Origin: Sciscionella sediminilitoris
GTDB taxonomy: Bacteria; Actinomycetota; Actinomycetes; Mycobacteriales; Pseudonocardiaceae
Assembly: GCF_000737195.2 (NCBI RefSeq)
Contig: NZ_JALM01000081.1
Span: forward strand, 62,001-126,000
Direction of reading: 5' to 3'
Length of the DNA: 64,000 nt
In this document: piece by piece, positions 34,646 to 43,820 of the stretch
Layout: each line of letters starts with the position of its first letter
Numbering within the stretch: the stretch's first letter is position 1
The notes under the pieces: generated by a model
Databases searched by the model: none
Seen by the model: the letters and a program-made list of their open reading frames with translations, nothing else
Told to the model about the DNA's origin: nothing
Position numbers and translations under genes: made by a program

Positions 34646-36715
34646 ATGGCGAACCCGTGGTCGCCGGAGGACTCGCCCGCGCCCATCGGATCCGCGACGC
34701 TCACCCTCATCGAGGGCACCTCGTTCTGCATCACCGACCAGGCCGGGCGGATCCAGCCGGGCCGCGCGCACGGCTTGTTCGTCCGGGACACCCGGTTGCT
34801 CAACCGGTGGGAGCTGCGCGTCGACGGCACCACCGCGGAACCGCTCAGCATCCAGCACGGCGATCCCTACACCGCCACCGTGATCGGGCGGCTGGCCACC
34901 GACCGCGATTCCCCGCACCTGCTCGTGCTGCTGCGCCATTCGGTCGGCGGCGGGCTGCGCACCGATATCGAACTGCGCAACCTCGGTCACCGGCCCGTGG
35001 AACCCACGGTGGTCCTGCATGCCGGGGCCGACTTCGCCGATCTGTTCGAGGTCAAGGACAACCGGGTGACCCACCACGAACCGGTGCACAGCAGTGCGGC
35101 GAACGGAACCCTGTCGTTCCGCCGCGAGCAGGCCGGGAAACGGGTCCAGGTCCGGATCGGCGCCGAACCCACGCCGGAGCTCGCCGAGACCACACTCCGC
35201 TGGACCGCGCACATCCCGGCCCGCGGCTGCTGGCGGGCCTGCGTCGAGGTCCGGTTCCAGGATGGCGCGGAGGCCGTGGAACTGCGGCATCCCTGCGGTT
35301 ACCCGATCGAGTACGCGGCACCGGCCCGTCAGCTGCGCGCCTGGCGAGCGGCCGGGCCCTCGGTGCAGACGAACGACCCCGACCTCGCGCGAACACTGCA
35401 CCGCAGCGTCGAAGACCTCGGCTCGCTGCGGATGTTCGACCCGGAACACCCGGGGAACGCCGTGGTCGCCGCGGGATCCCCTTGGTTCATGGCGCTGTTC
35501 GGGCGGGATTCGCTGCTGACCTCCTGGCTGCTGCTGCCCTTCGACCACCAGCTCGCGCTCGGCACCCTGCGCACCCTCGCCGCGCAGCAGGGGGACCGGG
35601 TCGATCCGGCCACCGAGGAGCAGCCGGGCAAGATCCTGCACGAGATGCGGTTCGGCGCCACGAGCACCCTCACCCTCGGCGGCGGGCGCGCCTACTACGG
35701 CAGCATCGACGCCACCCCGCTGTTCGTGCTGCTGCTCGGTGAACTGCACCGCTGGGGCGTGGACCCGGCCGCGATCGAGGAACTGCTCCCGCACGCCGAC
35801 CGGGCCATCGACTGGGTCGAGCGATACGGCGATCGGGACGGTGACGGGTTCGTCGAGTACCGGCGCGCGAACGAGAGCGGCCTGCTCAATCAGGGCTGGA
35901 AGGACTCCTGGGACGCGATCGCCTACGCCGACGGAACACTGGCGCGGCCGCCGATCGCGCTCGCCGAGGTGCAGGGTTATGTGTACGCCGCCTATCGCGC
36001 TCGCGCCCGGATCGCCGAGGACTTCGGTGATCCGGACCGTGCCCGCGAACTGCGCACCCGTGCGGACGGACTCAAACGGCGCTTCGACCAGAAGTTCTGG
36101 CTGCCCTGGACCGGCGCCTACGCACTCGGCCTGGACGCGGACAAGCGCCCGATCGACGCACTGGCCTCGAACATCGGCCACTGTCTGTGGACCGGGATCG
36201 CCGAGCGGCGCCGGGCTCCCGAACTCGCCGCCCGGCTGCGGTCGCCCGCACTGTTCAGCGGCTGGGGAATCCGCACCCTGGCCGCCACGATGACCGCCTA
36301 CGACCCGTTGAGCTATCACAACGGATCGGTCTGGCCGCACGACAACGCCCTGTGCGTGGCCGGGCTCGCCCGCTACGGATTCGTGGAGCAGGCCACCCGC
36401 CTCGCGGTCGCCCTGCTCGACGCCAGCAGCCATTTCCAGCACCGGCTTCCCGAACTCTTCTGCGGGTTCGACCGCGCGGATTTCACCGCACCGGTCCCCT
36501 ATCCGACCTCCTGCTCACCGCAGGCCTGGGCCTCGGCGACCCCGCTCTCCCTGCTGCGCACGCTGCTCCGGCTCGATCCGCAGGTGGCCACCGGGCAGCG
36601 CCGGTTCGCCCCGGCCGTCCCGCAGCGGTACCGGCCACTGCGGGTCGAGCGGCTGCGTCTCGGCGGCCGGGAACTCACCGCGGAGATCACCGCGGATTCG
36701 GCACGGCTGTACTGA
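34646..36715 (+). CDS. Glycogen debranching-enzyme-like amylo-alpha-1,6-glucosidase
   Basis: About 689 residues. Residues about 15-210 form the bacterial debranching-enzyme N-terminal domain (HGLFVRDTRLLNRWEL). Residues about 260-680 are an (alpha/alpha)6 barrel of the amylo-1,6-glucosidase/GH133-like type, with ALFGRDSLLTSW and NQGWKDSWDAI holding likely acidic catalytic residues, and HNGSVWPHDNAL. It starts right after the glycosyltransferase with GAAGG upstream. Expected to trim alpha-1,6 branches or act on a storage or compatible-solute glucan. An alternative GTG start lies 9 bp earlier. Confidence 0.87.
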   Translation: MANPWSPEDSPAPIGSATLTLIEGTSFCITDQAGRIQPGRAHGLFVRDTRLLNRWELRVDGTTAEPLSIQHGDPYTATVIGRLATDRDSPHLLVLLRHSVGGGLRTDIELRNLGHRPVEPTVVLHAGADFADLFEVKDNRVTHHEPVHSSAANGTLSFRREQAGKRVQVRIGAEPTPELAETTLRWTAHIPARGCWRACVEVRFQDGAEAVELRHPCGYPIEYAAPARQLRAWRAAGPSVQTNDPDLARTLHRSVEDLGSLRMFDPEHPGNAVVAAGSPWFMALFGRDSLLTSWLLLPFDHQLALGTLRTLAAQQGDRVDPATEEQPGKILHEMRFGATSTLTLGGGRAYYGSIDATPLFVLLLGELHRWGVDPAAIEELLPHADRAIDWVERYGDRDGDGFVEYRRANESGLLNQGWKDSWDAIAYADGTLARPPIALAEVQGYVYAAYRARARIAEDFGDPDRARELRTRADGLKRRFDQKFWLPWTGAYALGLDADKRPIDALASNIGHCLWTGIAERRRAPELAARLRSPALFSGWGIRTLAATMTAYDPLSYHNGSVWPHDNALCVAGLARYGFVEQATRLAVALLDASSHFQHRLPELFCGFDRADFTAPVPYPTSCSPQAWASATPLSLLRTLLRLDPQVATGQRRFAPAVPQRYRPLRVERLRLGGRELTAEITADSARLY

Positions 36716-36786
36716 GAAGTTGACTGATGCCCGGACGCGGGGTGCACTTGAAGTGAGCCTCGAGCACGGACCCGGGAGGCGAGACC

Positions 36787-37098
36787 ATGGAACGCGTCCG
36801 GTTGACGATCTACGTGAGCGACAGGGAAACCTGGCACGGGGCACCGCTCTACGCCGAGATCGTGCACCGGGCGCGGCGTGCCGGGCTGGCCGGAGCCACG
36901 GTCCAGCACGGAATCGAGGGATTCGGAACGCATCGGCGGGTGCACACCGAACACGTGTTCCGGCTCAACGACGAACTGCCGATGGTGATCACGATCGTCG
37001 ACGAGGCGGAGCCGGTCTCGGAGTTCGTGCGGGATCTGGAGGAACTGCCCCTCGAGGGCATGATGACCCTCGAACACGTCGAACTCCTCGAGCACTGA
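36787..37098 (+). CDS. DUF190 family protein
   Basis: A 103-residue DUF190 protein with a PII-like ferredoxin fold; HGAPLYAEIVHRARRAGLAGATV and GFGTHRRVHTEHV are diagnostic. Start supported by GGGAGG 8 bp upstream. DUF190 genes usually lie next to crcB (fluoride channel); here a second DUF190 gene follows instead. Function not established. Confidence 0.9.
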   Translation: MERVRLTIYVSDRETWHGAPLYAEIVHRARRAGLAGATVQHGIEGFGTHRRVHTEHVFRLNDELPMVITIVDEAEPVSEFVRDLEELPLEGMMTLEHVELLEH

Positions 37099-37105
37099 AG
37101 CCACC

Positions 37106-37444
37106 ATGGACACGGGCGAGCCGGGAACCCGGGCGAGCATCCACCTGCACGACGACGATCGCTGCCACGGCAAGCCGTTGTTCAGCGAGATCGTGCACCG
37201 CGCCGCCGGGGAAGGACTGACCGGGGCGACCGTGCTGCACGGCTGCGAGGGCTACGGCACATCCGGTGCGCTGCACACCGAACGGCTGGTGAGCTCCTGG
37301 GAACGGATGCCGGTCGAGGTGGTGCTGATCGACCGGCCGGACCGGATCGCGGCCTTCCTGGACCGGATCGGCCCGCTCATCACGGGATGCCCGGTGGTAC
37401 TCAGCGAGGTGCGGATCCTGCGCGGCGCGCGACCGGCCGAATAG
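37106..37444 (+). CDS. DUF190 family protein, second copy
   Basis: A 112-residue paralogue of the preceding gene (36787-37098), 7 bp downstream. It shares the GKPLFSEIVHRAAGEGLTGATV and GTSGALHTERL segments, so it probably arose by tandem duplication and diverged. The two may form a heteromer. No crcB is visible within the window. Confidence 0.88.
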   Translation: MDTGEPGTRASIHLHDDDRCHGKPLFSEIVHRAAGEGLTGATVLHGCEGYGTSGALHTERLVSSWERMPVEVVLIDRPDRIAAFLDRIGPLITGCPVVLSEVRILRGARPAE

Positions 37445-37494
37445 CGCGGGCACCGGCCGAAACGCGGATGACACCTCCCGCGTGAGACGCAAGA

Positions 37495-38211
37495 ATGCCG
37501 CTCATGGACACGGTAAGGGATCAACGGCATTGGACCGAAGTCGCCGATCAGTGGATCGCATGGGCCAGGACACCTGGGCACGATGTCTTCTGGAACTACG
37601 TCGGCGCGCTGCGCGAGTTCCTCGGTGCGGGCAAGGGAAACGTGCTCGACGTCGGCTGCGGTGAGGGCCGCGTTTCCCGCGAGCTGCGCGCCCTCGGCTA
37701 CACGGTCACGGCGGTCGACGTGGTCGAGGCACTGGTGGAGGCCGCGCGTGCGGCGGATTCGGCCGATGCCTACCGGATCGCGCCGATCACCGGACTTCCC
37801 TTCGCCGACGGCGCCTTCGACAAGGTCGTCTCCTACAACATGCTCATGGATGTGGACGATCTGCCCGGCGCGGCCCGGGAACTGGCCAGGGTGCTCGCCG
37901 ATGAGGGCGAGGCGTTCGTCTCCGTGGTGCACCCGTTCACCGAGCAGGTGATGGAAACCGAAGGGCGCAGCTACTTCGAGCAGAAACGGTTCGACTCGGT
38001 GGACAGCCGGGACGGGCTGACCATGCGATTCTCCGGCTGGGCCCGGCCGCTGCAGGACTACATCGGCGCGCTGAACGCCGCGGGCCTTGCCGTCACGGCC
38101 GTCCGCGAACCCGCCATCGAGGGGGTGGACGCGGACAGTCCCGCCTCGCGGTGGGCGAAGGAACCCCTGTTCCTCTGGTTCACCCTGCGCAAGCTCCCGG
38201 CGAACGCCTGA
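37495..38211 (+). CDS. Class I SAM-dependent methyltransferase
   Basis: A 238-residue Methyltransf_11/25-type enzyme (ATG at 37495 or 37504). Motif I is VLDVGCGEGRVS, the strand-2 acidic residue is in VTAVDVVE, and ARELARVLADEGEAFVSVVHP is motif III. The ending PLFLWFTLRK is typical. It stands alone downstream of the DUF190 pair; substrate unknown. Confidence 0.88.
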   Translation: MPLMDTVRDQRHWTEVADQWIAWARTPGHDVFWNYVGALREFLGAGKGNVLDVGCGEGRVSRELRALGYTVTAVDVVEALVEAARAADSADAYRIAPITGLPFADGAFDKVVSYNMLMDVDDLPGAARELARVLADEGEAFVSVVHPFTEQVMETEGRSYFEQKRFDSVDSRDGLTMRFSGWARPLQDYIGALNAAGLAVTAVREPAIEGVDADSPASRWAKEPLFLWFTLRKLPANA

Positions 38212-38337
38212 CGGGAGCCATCCGCGTCAACTGTCGCACCATCGGTATGTTGCACGCATCATCTGTCGCTCGCCTTCCTGGCCGCACCGGTGCACAGTGG
38301 GGGTCGGGCACGGTGTTCGACAGGAGGTGCGCGGGCC

Positions 38338-39588
38338 ATGGCGGACGACCTGCAGGAGATCGTCGACGATCTGGCCGAACGGCTGCAGCGCTCGGTGGCG
38401 ATCGACGATCCCTCGCTCCGGCTGCTCGCGGCAAGCAGGCACTTCGGCGACGAGGACGAGTTGCGGGTCTCCTCGGTGCTCAACCGCTCGATCGAGCCGG
38501 AGATCCGCGAGCTGGTGTTCGCGCAGGGCATCGCGCAGTGGACCGGCCCGGGCAAGCTGGCCGCCCCGGTGGAGCAGGCGCGGCACCGGCTGTGCGCGCC
38601 GATCCGCTGTGCCGGGCTGCTGCTCGGTTACCTGTGGCTGATCGATTCGGGCTCCTCGTTCAGCGAACGGCATCGCAAGGCCGCGCGGGAGGTCGCCGAC
38701 CGCGCCGGGGCGGTGCTCTACCGGCGCCTCGTCGTGCACGAGCGCACCAAGGCCCGGCACGAGGCGATCCTGTGGGAGCTGGTGTCCACCGATCGCGCGG
38801 TCCGCTCCCAGGCGGTGGACGATCTGCGGGCCGAGCAGCTGTTCCCGAGCGAGGGCGTGCGGTTCCAGATCATCGGGGTGCAGCGGCTCGGCCCGGATGG
38901 GGCCGCCTCCGAGGATGTCGCGCTGGAGTCCGCGGTGGAGGAGGCCGGGAACCTGCATCCGACCACCACGGGGTCCGCGCTCATGGCCGCCAACCGGTCC
39001 AGGGCCTGGCTGCTGCTCGGCAGGCGGAAACCGCCCGCGCGCCAGGAACTGGACGAGATCTGCGCACGGTTGACCGAGCGGTTCGCCCGGCTCACCGACG
39101 GCAGCGGGCGGCTGGTGCTCGGGATCGGCGGGGTGGTGGACCGGATCGGGCACATCGCCGATTCCTATCGGCAGGCGTTCCTCGCCGCACGCGGGGCGGC
39201 GCTGATCCCCTCGCTCGGTCCGGTCGCGCGATGGGGCGAGCTGGGACCGTACGAACTGCTGCTGACCATGCCCGCGGACAACCTGCTCGCCGCTTCGGAG
39301 GTGCCCGCGTTGCGCGCGCTCGAGAACGGATCCACCGAGCTGCTCGCCACCCTGGAGGCCTACCTGGACAACGCGGGGGATGTCGCGCGCACCGCGGCGC
39401 AGCTCACCGTGCACCGTGCCACGCTGTACCACCGGCTCAAACGCATCGAGCGGCTCAGCGGCTGTGCGCTGAACCGCGGCGAGGACCGGCTGACCCTGCA
39501 TCTGGGGCTGAAGCTGCGGGCCCTCGCCGCGGCCTACCGCAACGAACCGGCCGCGGCCGATCCGCGCGGGATGCGCTCGGTCTCCTGA
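38338..39588 (+). CDS. PucR-type CdaR family transcriptional regulator
   Basis: About 416 residues from the ATG at 38338. N-terminal sensor region, then a GGDEF-like CdaR middle domain (about 220-300), and a C-terminal PucR helix-turn-helix: AAQLTVHRATLYHRLKRIERLSG, followed by LTLHLGLKLRAL. The first 170 residues resemble a GAF-like domain. It is convergent with the prolyl oligopeptidase, so its target is not evident; PucR relatives often activate catabolic genes. Confidence 0.87.
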   Translation: MADDLQEIVDDLAERLQRSVAIDDPSLRLLAASRHFGDEDELRVSSVLNRSIEPEIRELVFAQGIAQWTGPGKLAAPVEQARHRLCAPIRCAGLLLGYLWLIDSGSSFSERHRKAAREVADRAGAVLYRRLVVHERTKARHEAILWELVSTDRAVRSQAVDDLRAEQLFPSEGVRFQIIGVQRLGPDGAASEDVALESAVEEAGNLHPTTTGSALMAANRSRAWLLLGRRKPPARQELDEICARLTERFARLTDGSGRLVLGIGGVVDRIGHIADSYRQAFLAARGAALIPSLGPVARWGELGPYELLLTMPADNLLAASEVPALRALENGSTELLATLEAYLDNAGDVARTAAQLTVHRATLYHRLKRIERLSGCALNRGEDRLTLHLGLKLRALAAAYRNEPAAADPRGMRSVS

Positions 39589-39595
39589 CCGCGCC

Positions 39596-39630
39596 GATCG
39601 GTATCGCGCGGATCGGTATCGCGCGGATCA
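39596..39630. repeat. 15-bp tandem repeat between convergent genes
   Basis: GATCGGTATCGCGCG occurs twice in perfect tandem (39596-39610 and 39611-39625) and the third unit begins as GATC. It lies in the 40-bp gap between the PucR and peptidase stops and touches the latter. Probably slippage; no function assigned. Confidence 0.7.
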
Positions 39631-41697
39631 GTCCGGTGGGGTCAGGCCGAGGACTTTCGCCAGGAAGGCCAGCGACTCGGTCTCCTGGGTGAGCAGCAAT
39701 TCCCGGTCGGTGGCCCAGCCGTGCCCGGAATCGCGCCAGATGTGCAGCAGCACCGGCGAGTCCCCCGCGGTGGCGGCCTGCATGCGGGCGGCGAACTTGC
39801 GCGCGTGCCACGGCGGACAGCGCGGATCGGTGTGCCCCGCCTCGATGAACACCGCCGGATAGTCCACGCCCTCACGCACCAGATGATAGGGCGAGAACCC
39901 GGCGAGGCGGCGGATCTCCTCGGGATCGTCCACCCGCGCGAAATCCGAGTCGATCACCCACCGGTCGTAGCCGTCCCGGCAGGCGCCGATGAGGTCGAGC
40001 AGCGGCACCCGCGGCACGACCGCGCGGAACAGGTTCGGCCGCTGCGTCGCACCCACCCCGGCCAGCAGTCCGCCGTTCGAGGCACCGGAGAGCGCGAGCA
40101 GGTTCGGGCTGGTGACCCGGGTGGCGATCAGGTCCTCGGCGATCGCGTACAGGTCCGCGTACCCGTTCTGCTTACCCCGCATACGGCCCTGTTCCCACCA
40201 GTCCCGGCCCAGTTCCCCGCCACCGCGCAGATGCGTGTGCACGAACACCCCGCCGGAGGCGACGAATGCCGCCATGGCACCGGGAAACTGGGGCAGCCAG
40301 GGCGCGCCGAACGCGCCGTAACCCCACAACAGTGCCGGGCGTGGCCGGTTCAGCGCGAGATCGCGGCGCCGCACCAGGTGATAGGGCACCCTGGTGCCGT
40401 CCGGCGAGGTGGACCAGCCGTCCTCGACCACGCAGTTCTCCAACCGGGTGGCGGGTTCGCGCAGGGTCTCCAGCACGGTGGTGCCCGGCCGATGCCGGTA
40501 GGTACCCCAGGAACTGGTCAGTGTGCTGAACGAGAACACCAGCTGGTCCTCGGGTACCGGGCCGAGGATGTTCATGATGGCGAACGGCAGCTCGCCGAGC
40601 GCGCCGTTGCCGGGCAGCGCCACCGTTCCCCGCGGGGTACCCTCCCGGTCCACGATGCGCAGCCCCGCGTAGGTGTCGAGGAACTCGTGCACGTAGAGCA
40701 CATCCCCGACCGGGCGCACCGCCCGCACCACCGCCTCGGACTCGGGCACGACCGTGCGCCAGGTGCCCGGATCGTTCGGGTCCGGGCTGTCCAGGCCGAC
40801 CGCCACCACCCGGCCGCGCGGCGCCCCGGCGTCGGTGACCGCGATCCATTCCTCGCCGAGCAGGAAACCCGCGAGGTTCAGCGCGGGATCGGTGACGAAC
40901 GGCCGCCAGTGCGGCGCGCCCGGATCGGTCAGTTCCGCCACCGCCACCGGAACGGGATCGAAGAGTCCCTGCACCGCGACGAGACGCCGCCCGTCGGCCG
41001 AGGCGAGCACGGCGCGGTAATCGTCCCCGGGCAGCCACGGCACCTCGATGTCCACAGTGGAGGGTGTACCGCGGCGCAGGTGCAGCACGATCCGGTGTGC
41101 CGCGCTGACCGGGTCCGCATCGGTCGCGGTGAAGTAGAACCCGGAGGAGTCCGGCAGCCATTTCGCTCCGCCGGTCCAGCTGTCCTTGAGGGGCTGCGGC
41201 GGCGGATCCGGGAGCAGCGCGCCGGTTTCGGTGTCCACCAGGCGGATCGTGTTGCGCTCACTGCCATCCGTGCACACCCCGACGGCGAGCACGCGGCCAT
41301 CGGGTGCGGGCGAGATCCAGGACGGGAACGGCGGTTTCGCCGGGTTCTCCGTCCCGGGGTCGAACAGCACCCGCCCCTCGCCGTAGGGTTCCCCGGACAT
41401 CAGGACGCTGGGCCGCTCGGCCCCGGGAACCGCCTCGATCCGGAACCAGTACCCACCCGCGAACGCCGGTACCGAGCCGAACCGCTCGCTGTCGTACCGT
41501 TCCACCAGTTCGCGCATCCGCTCGAAGTGCGGCCAGTCCCGCACATAGGCGGCCGCCGCCGCGCCCTGCGCGTCCTGCCAGCGGTTCACCTCCGCGGTGT
41601 CGGCCTCCAGCCACCGGTAGGGGTCGGGGAACCGCACCCCGGCCGCCTCATCGGTTTCCGTGCCGATGCGTGTCTCCGGAATCTCGGTATCACTCAT
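39628..41697 (-). CDS. Prolyl oligopeptidase family serine peptidase (S9A-like)
   Basis: A 689-residue cytosolic-type peptidase. The N-terminal DPYRWLEADTAEVNRW is the S9A signature, a beta-propeller spans about 70-400, and the catalytic hydrolase domain holds Ser540 in GASNGG, Asp624 in HTDPRCPP and His659 in DSGHG. No signal peptide is seen. The frame is open upstream to 42114, but that part lies inside the neighbouring flavoprotein; the ATG at 41697 with AGGAG is preferred. Expected to cut short proline-containing peptides. Confidence 0.9.
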   Translation of the reverse strand: MSDTEIPETRIGTETDEAAGVRFPDPYRWLEADTAEVNRWQDAQGAAAAAYVRDWPHFERMRELVERYDSERFGSVPAFAGGYWFRIEAVPGAERPSVLMSGEPYGEGRVLFDPGTENPAKPPFPSWISPAPDGRVLAVGVCTDGSERNTIRLVDTETGALLPDPPPQPLKDSWTGGAKWLPDSSGFYFTATDADPVSAAHRIVLHLRRGTPSTVDIEVPWLPGDDYRAVLASADGRRLVAVQGLFDPVPVAVAELTDPGAPHWRPFVTDPALNLAGFLLGEEWIAVTDAGAPRGRVVAVGLDSPDPNDPGTWRTVVPESEAVVRAVRPVGDVLYVHEFLDTYAGLRIVDREGTPRGTVALPGNGALGELPFAIMNILGPVPEDQLVFSFSTLTSSWGTYRHRPGTTVLETLREPATRLENCVVEDGWSTSPDGTRVPYHLVRRRDLALNRPRPALLWGYGAFGAPWLPQFPGAMAAFVASGGVFVHTHLRGGGELGRDWWEQGRMRGKQNGYADLYAIAEDLIATRVTSPNLLALSGASNGGLLAGVGATQRPNLFRAVVPRVPLLDLIGACRDGYDRWVIDSDFARVDDPEEIRRLAGFSPYHLVREGVDYPAVFIEAGHTDPRCPPWHARKFAARMQAATAGDSPVLLHIWRDSGHGWATDRELLLTQETESLAFLAKVLGLTPPD

Positions 41698-41719
41698 TCG
41701 TCCGGTGCTCCTCACCTGA

Positions 41720-43003
41720 TCAACCCATGACCGTGCCGGAGTTCTCCGCGTTGTACGGGCGTTTCCGGGAGAACGCGGAGAGGTCGAGCACGCGGCCGGT
41801 GTGTTCGCCGGTGAACCGCACCGGATTCGTGTCGTGATCGATGCCCCGCTCGGTCTGCTCGATGATCGCCGCCAGGAATTTCCCCACCACCGGCGCGTTC
41901 TTGAACTGGTTCCCGCTGGTGCCCATGGCCACGTAGTACCCGCCGAGGTCCGTGCGGTCGTAGATCGGTGTCCAGTCCGCGGCCACGTCGTAGACCCCCA
42001 CCACCCCGCGGGCCCGGTTCGGCACCGCCAGCTCCGGGAACCGCCGCGCCGCGCGGGTCGCCTGCGCCTCGAACACCGCCATCGTGGGGTGCGGGTGCAC
42101 ACCGTCCGGATCATCGGCCCAGTCGAAGGGATCGCATTCCGGCTCGGTGCCGCCGACCAGCAGCCCGCCGCCGGACTCGCCGCGCATATAGGTGCCCAGA
42201 TCCATGTCCGCGACCGCGATCCCGATCCCGTCGCCCCGCGGGGCCCGCAGGTGCGCGACCTCCTGGCGCATCGGGCGGGTGCGCACCGTGAACTCCGAAC
42301 CCACCCCGGCGAGTTCGTTGATCCGCCCGGACCACGGGCCCGCCGCGTTCACAACCACCGCGCACGGGAGCACGGTCCCGTCGGTGAGCGTCACCGCCCG
42401 CACCCGGTCCCCGGCCCGGGCGATGGCGCGGACCTCGGCGTGGAACCGGAACTCGGCCCCGTGCGCGCGTGCGGCATCGGCCAGGTTCCGCGCGGCCAGC
42501 TGCGGGTCGGTCACGAATCCCGCGTCCGGGGTGTAGACCGCGCCGAGCGTTTCCGTTGCCTCGTCCCAGAACCGGTCCTCGGTGATCGGTTTCGGTGGCC
42601 AGTACCGGCCCGCGTCGATTCCCGGGATCCGCTCGCGCAGTTCGGCGGCGGACCACTGCTCGTACGGCACCCCGACCTCGTCGAAGTACGGCAGATACGC
42701 CGAACGCGGTGCCGCGTCGACATCCAGCATCGCGAGCCCACAGCGTTCGAACCGGGCCAGCTCCCCCACTTCGGCGCCCAGATGCCCGGCCCAGTCCTGC
42801 CAGCCGAACCGTGCCTCCCACGCCGCGGAAACCCCCACCAGCGTGGAGAAATTGAACCGCACCACCGCGCTCGAGGCCCCCGTGGAACCGTGCCCCGCAT
42901 CGCCTGCCTTGTCGAGCACGGTCACCCGCATGTCCCGGCGGGCGAGCTCCAGTGCGATCGAGGCGCCGAGCACCCCGGCACCGATCACCACCACATCCGT
43001 CAT
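41720..43003 (-). CDS. FAD-dependent oxidoreductase, DAO/sarcosine-oxidase type
   Basis: A 427-residue DadA/SoxB-like flavoprotein. IGAGVLGASIALELARR is the FAD-binding motif, the C-terminal GTSGNQFKNAPVVGK is the second flavin-binding block, and VVNAAGPWSG is typical of the DAO fold. Likely oxidises an N-methyl or D-amino acid. It lies 22 bp upstream of the peptidase on the same strand, suggesting a shared transcript for peptide or amino-acid use. Divergent from clpP. Confidence 0.88.
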   Translation of the reverse strand: MTDVVVIGAGVLGASIALELARRDMRVTVLDKAGDAGHGSTGASSAVVRFNFSTLVGVSAAWEARFGWQDWAGHLGAEVGELARFERCGLAMLDVDAAPRSAYLPYFDEVGVPYEQWSAAELRERIPGIDAGRYWPPKPITEDRFWDEATETLGAVYTPDAGFVTDPQLAARNLADAARAHGAEFRFHAEVRAIARAGDRVRAVTLTDGTVLPCAVVVNAAGPWSGRINELAGVGSEFTVRTRPMRQEVAHLRAPRGDGIGIAVADMDLGTYMRGESGGGLLVGGTEPECDPFDWADDPDGVHPHPTMAVFEAQATRAARRFPELAVPNRARGVVGVYDVAADWTPIYDRTDLGGYYVAMGTSGNQFKNAPVVGKFLAAIIEQTERGIDHDTNPVRFTGEHTGRVLDLSAFSRKRPYNAENSGTVMG

Positions 43004-43135
43004 CGAATCCGGCCTCCTTCCCACCGGGAGAGCATGCCCGCCGCGGGAAAGCGCCACCATTGCCCGGATGTCGCACAACACCGCCGCACGACACGACATC
43101 CGTCGACCACCCGAGCCTCGCGCTGCCGAGAGCTG

Positions 43136-43152
43136 TTCTGCTGAGGGCAGCA
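43136..43152. promoter_or_regulatory. PopR-box-like palindrome upstream of the clpP pair
   Basis: TTCTGCT-GAG-GGCAGCA matches the PopR box reported for Streptomyces clpP3-clpP4 (TTCTGCC-3N-GGCAGAA, as I recall it) at 12 of 14 defined positions with the exact spacer. It ends 41 bp before the first clpP start, suitable for an activator. The popR-like gene is just past the second clpP. Confidence 0.6.
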
Positions 43153-43193
43153 AAGCGGGCGCAGGCATGCCGGACGAAGGCATCGTCTGCGGT

Positions 43194-43820
43194 ATGACGG
43201 AAAACGAGAAGCAGCCGCTGTTCGATCACCGGATGCGCGAACGGTTCTTCAGCCAGCGCGTGCTCGTGCTCGACGGTGTGCTCGACGATGACAACGGAAC
43301 CGTGCTCGCCACCCAGTTGCTGTCCCTGGCCAGCGAGGATCCCCGCCGGGACGTCGCGCTGTGGATCCACTCACCGGGTGGCTCGGTTCCGGCGATGCTC
43401 GCGATCCGGGACGTGATGCGGATCGTGCCCTGTGACGTGTCCACCCTGGTGCTCGGCGTCGCCTACAGCGCGGGCCAGTTCCTGCTCTCCGCGGGAACCC
43501 CGGGGAAACGCTTCGCCCTCCCACATTCCCGGGTGCTGATGCACCAGGGTTCGGCGGGGATCGGCGGATCGGCGGTGGAGATCGAGGTACAGGCCGACGA
43601 TCTGCGGCACACCAGGGACACGGTGCTCGGGCTCATCGCCGAGGACACCGGGCAACCACTGGAGCGTGTCTTCTCCGACTCGCTGCACGATCGCTGGTAC
43701 ACCGCCGGACAGGCCCGCGAGTACGGCTTCATCGATCACATCGTCGAGGACCTCGGCCAGGTGGTGCCGGTGCGCACCCATCAGCTGGGCCTCGGCTCGA
43801 CGGCGGGAGCGAACGCATGA
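43194..43820 (+). CDS. clpP: ClpP-type serine peptidase subunit with intact triad (ClpP3-like)
   Basis: A 208-residue ClpP from the ATG at 43194. The triad is complete: Ser92 in GVAYSAGQ, His117 in VLMHQ, Asp166 in HDRWYT; the substrate strand HSPGGSV is conserved. ClpP rings degrade proteins delivered by ClpX or ClpC. It overlaps a second clpP by 4 bp. The popR-like neighbour and the upstream palindrome identify the accessory clpP3-clpP4 type of Streptomyces rather than the essential clpP1-clpP2 near tig/clpX. Confidence 0.9.
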   Translation: MTENEKQPLFDHRMRERFFSQRVLVLDGVLDDDNGTVLATQLLSLASEDPRRDVALWIHSPGGSVPAMLAIRDVMRIVPCDVSTLVLGVAYSAGQFLLSAGTPGKRFALPHSRVLMHQGSAGIGGSAVEIEVQADDLRHTRDTVLGLIAEDTGQPLERVFSDSLHDRWYTAGQAREYGFIDHIVEDLGQVVPVRTHQLGLGSTAGANA

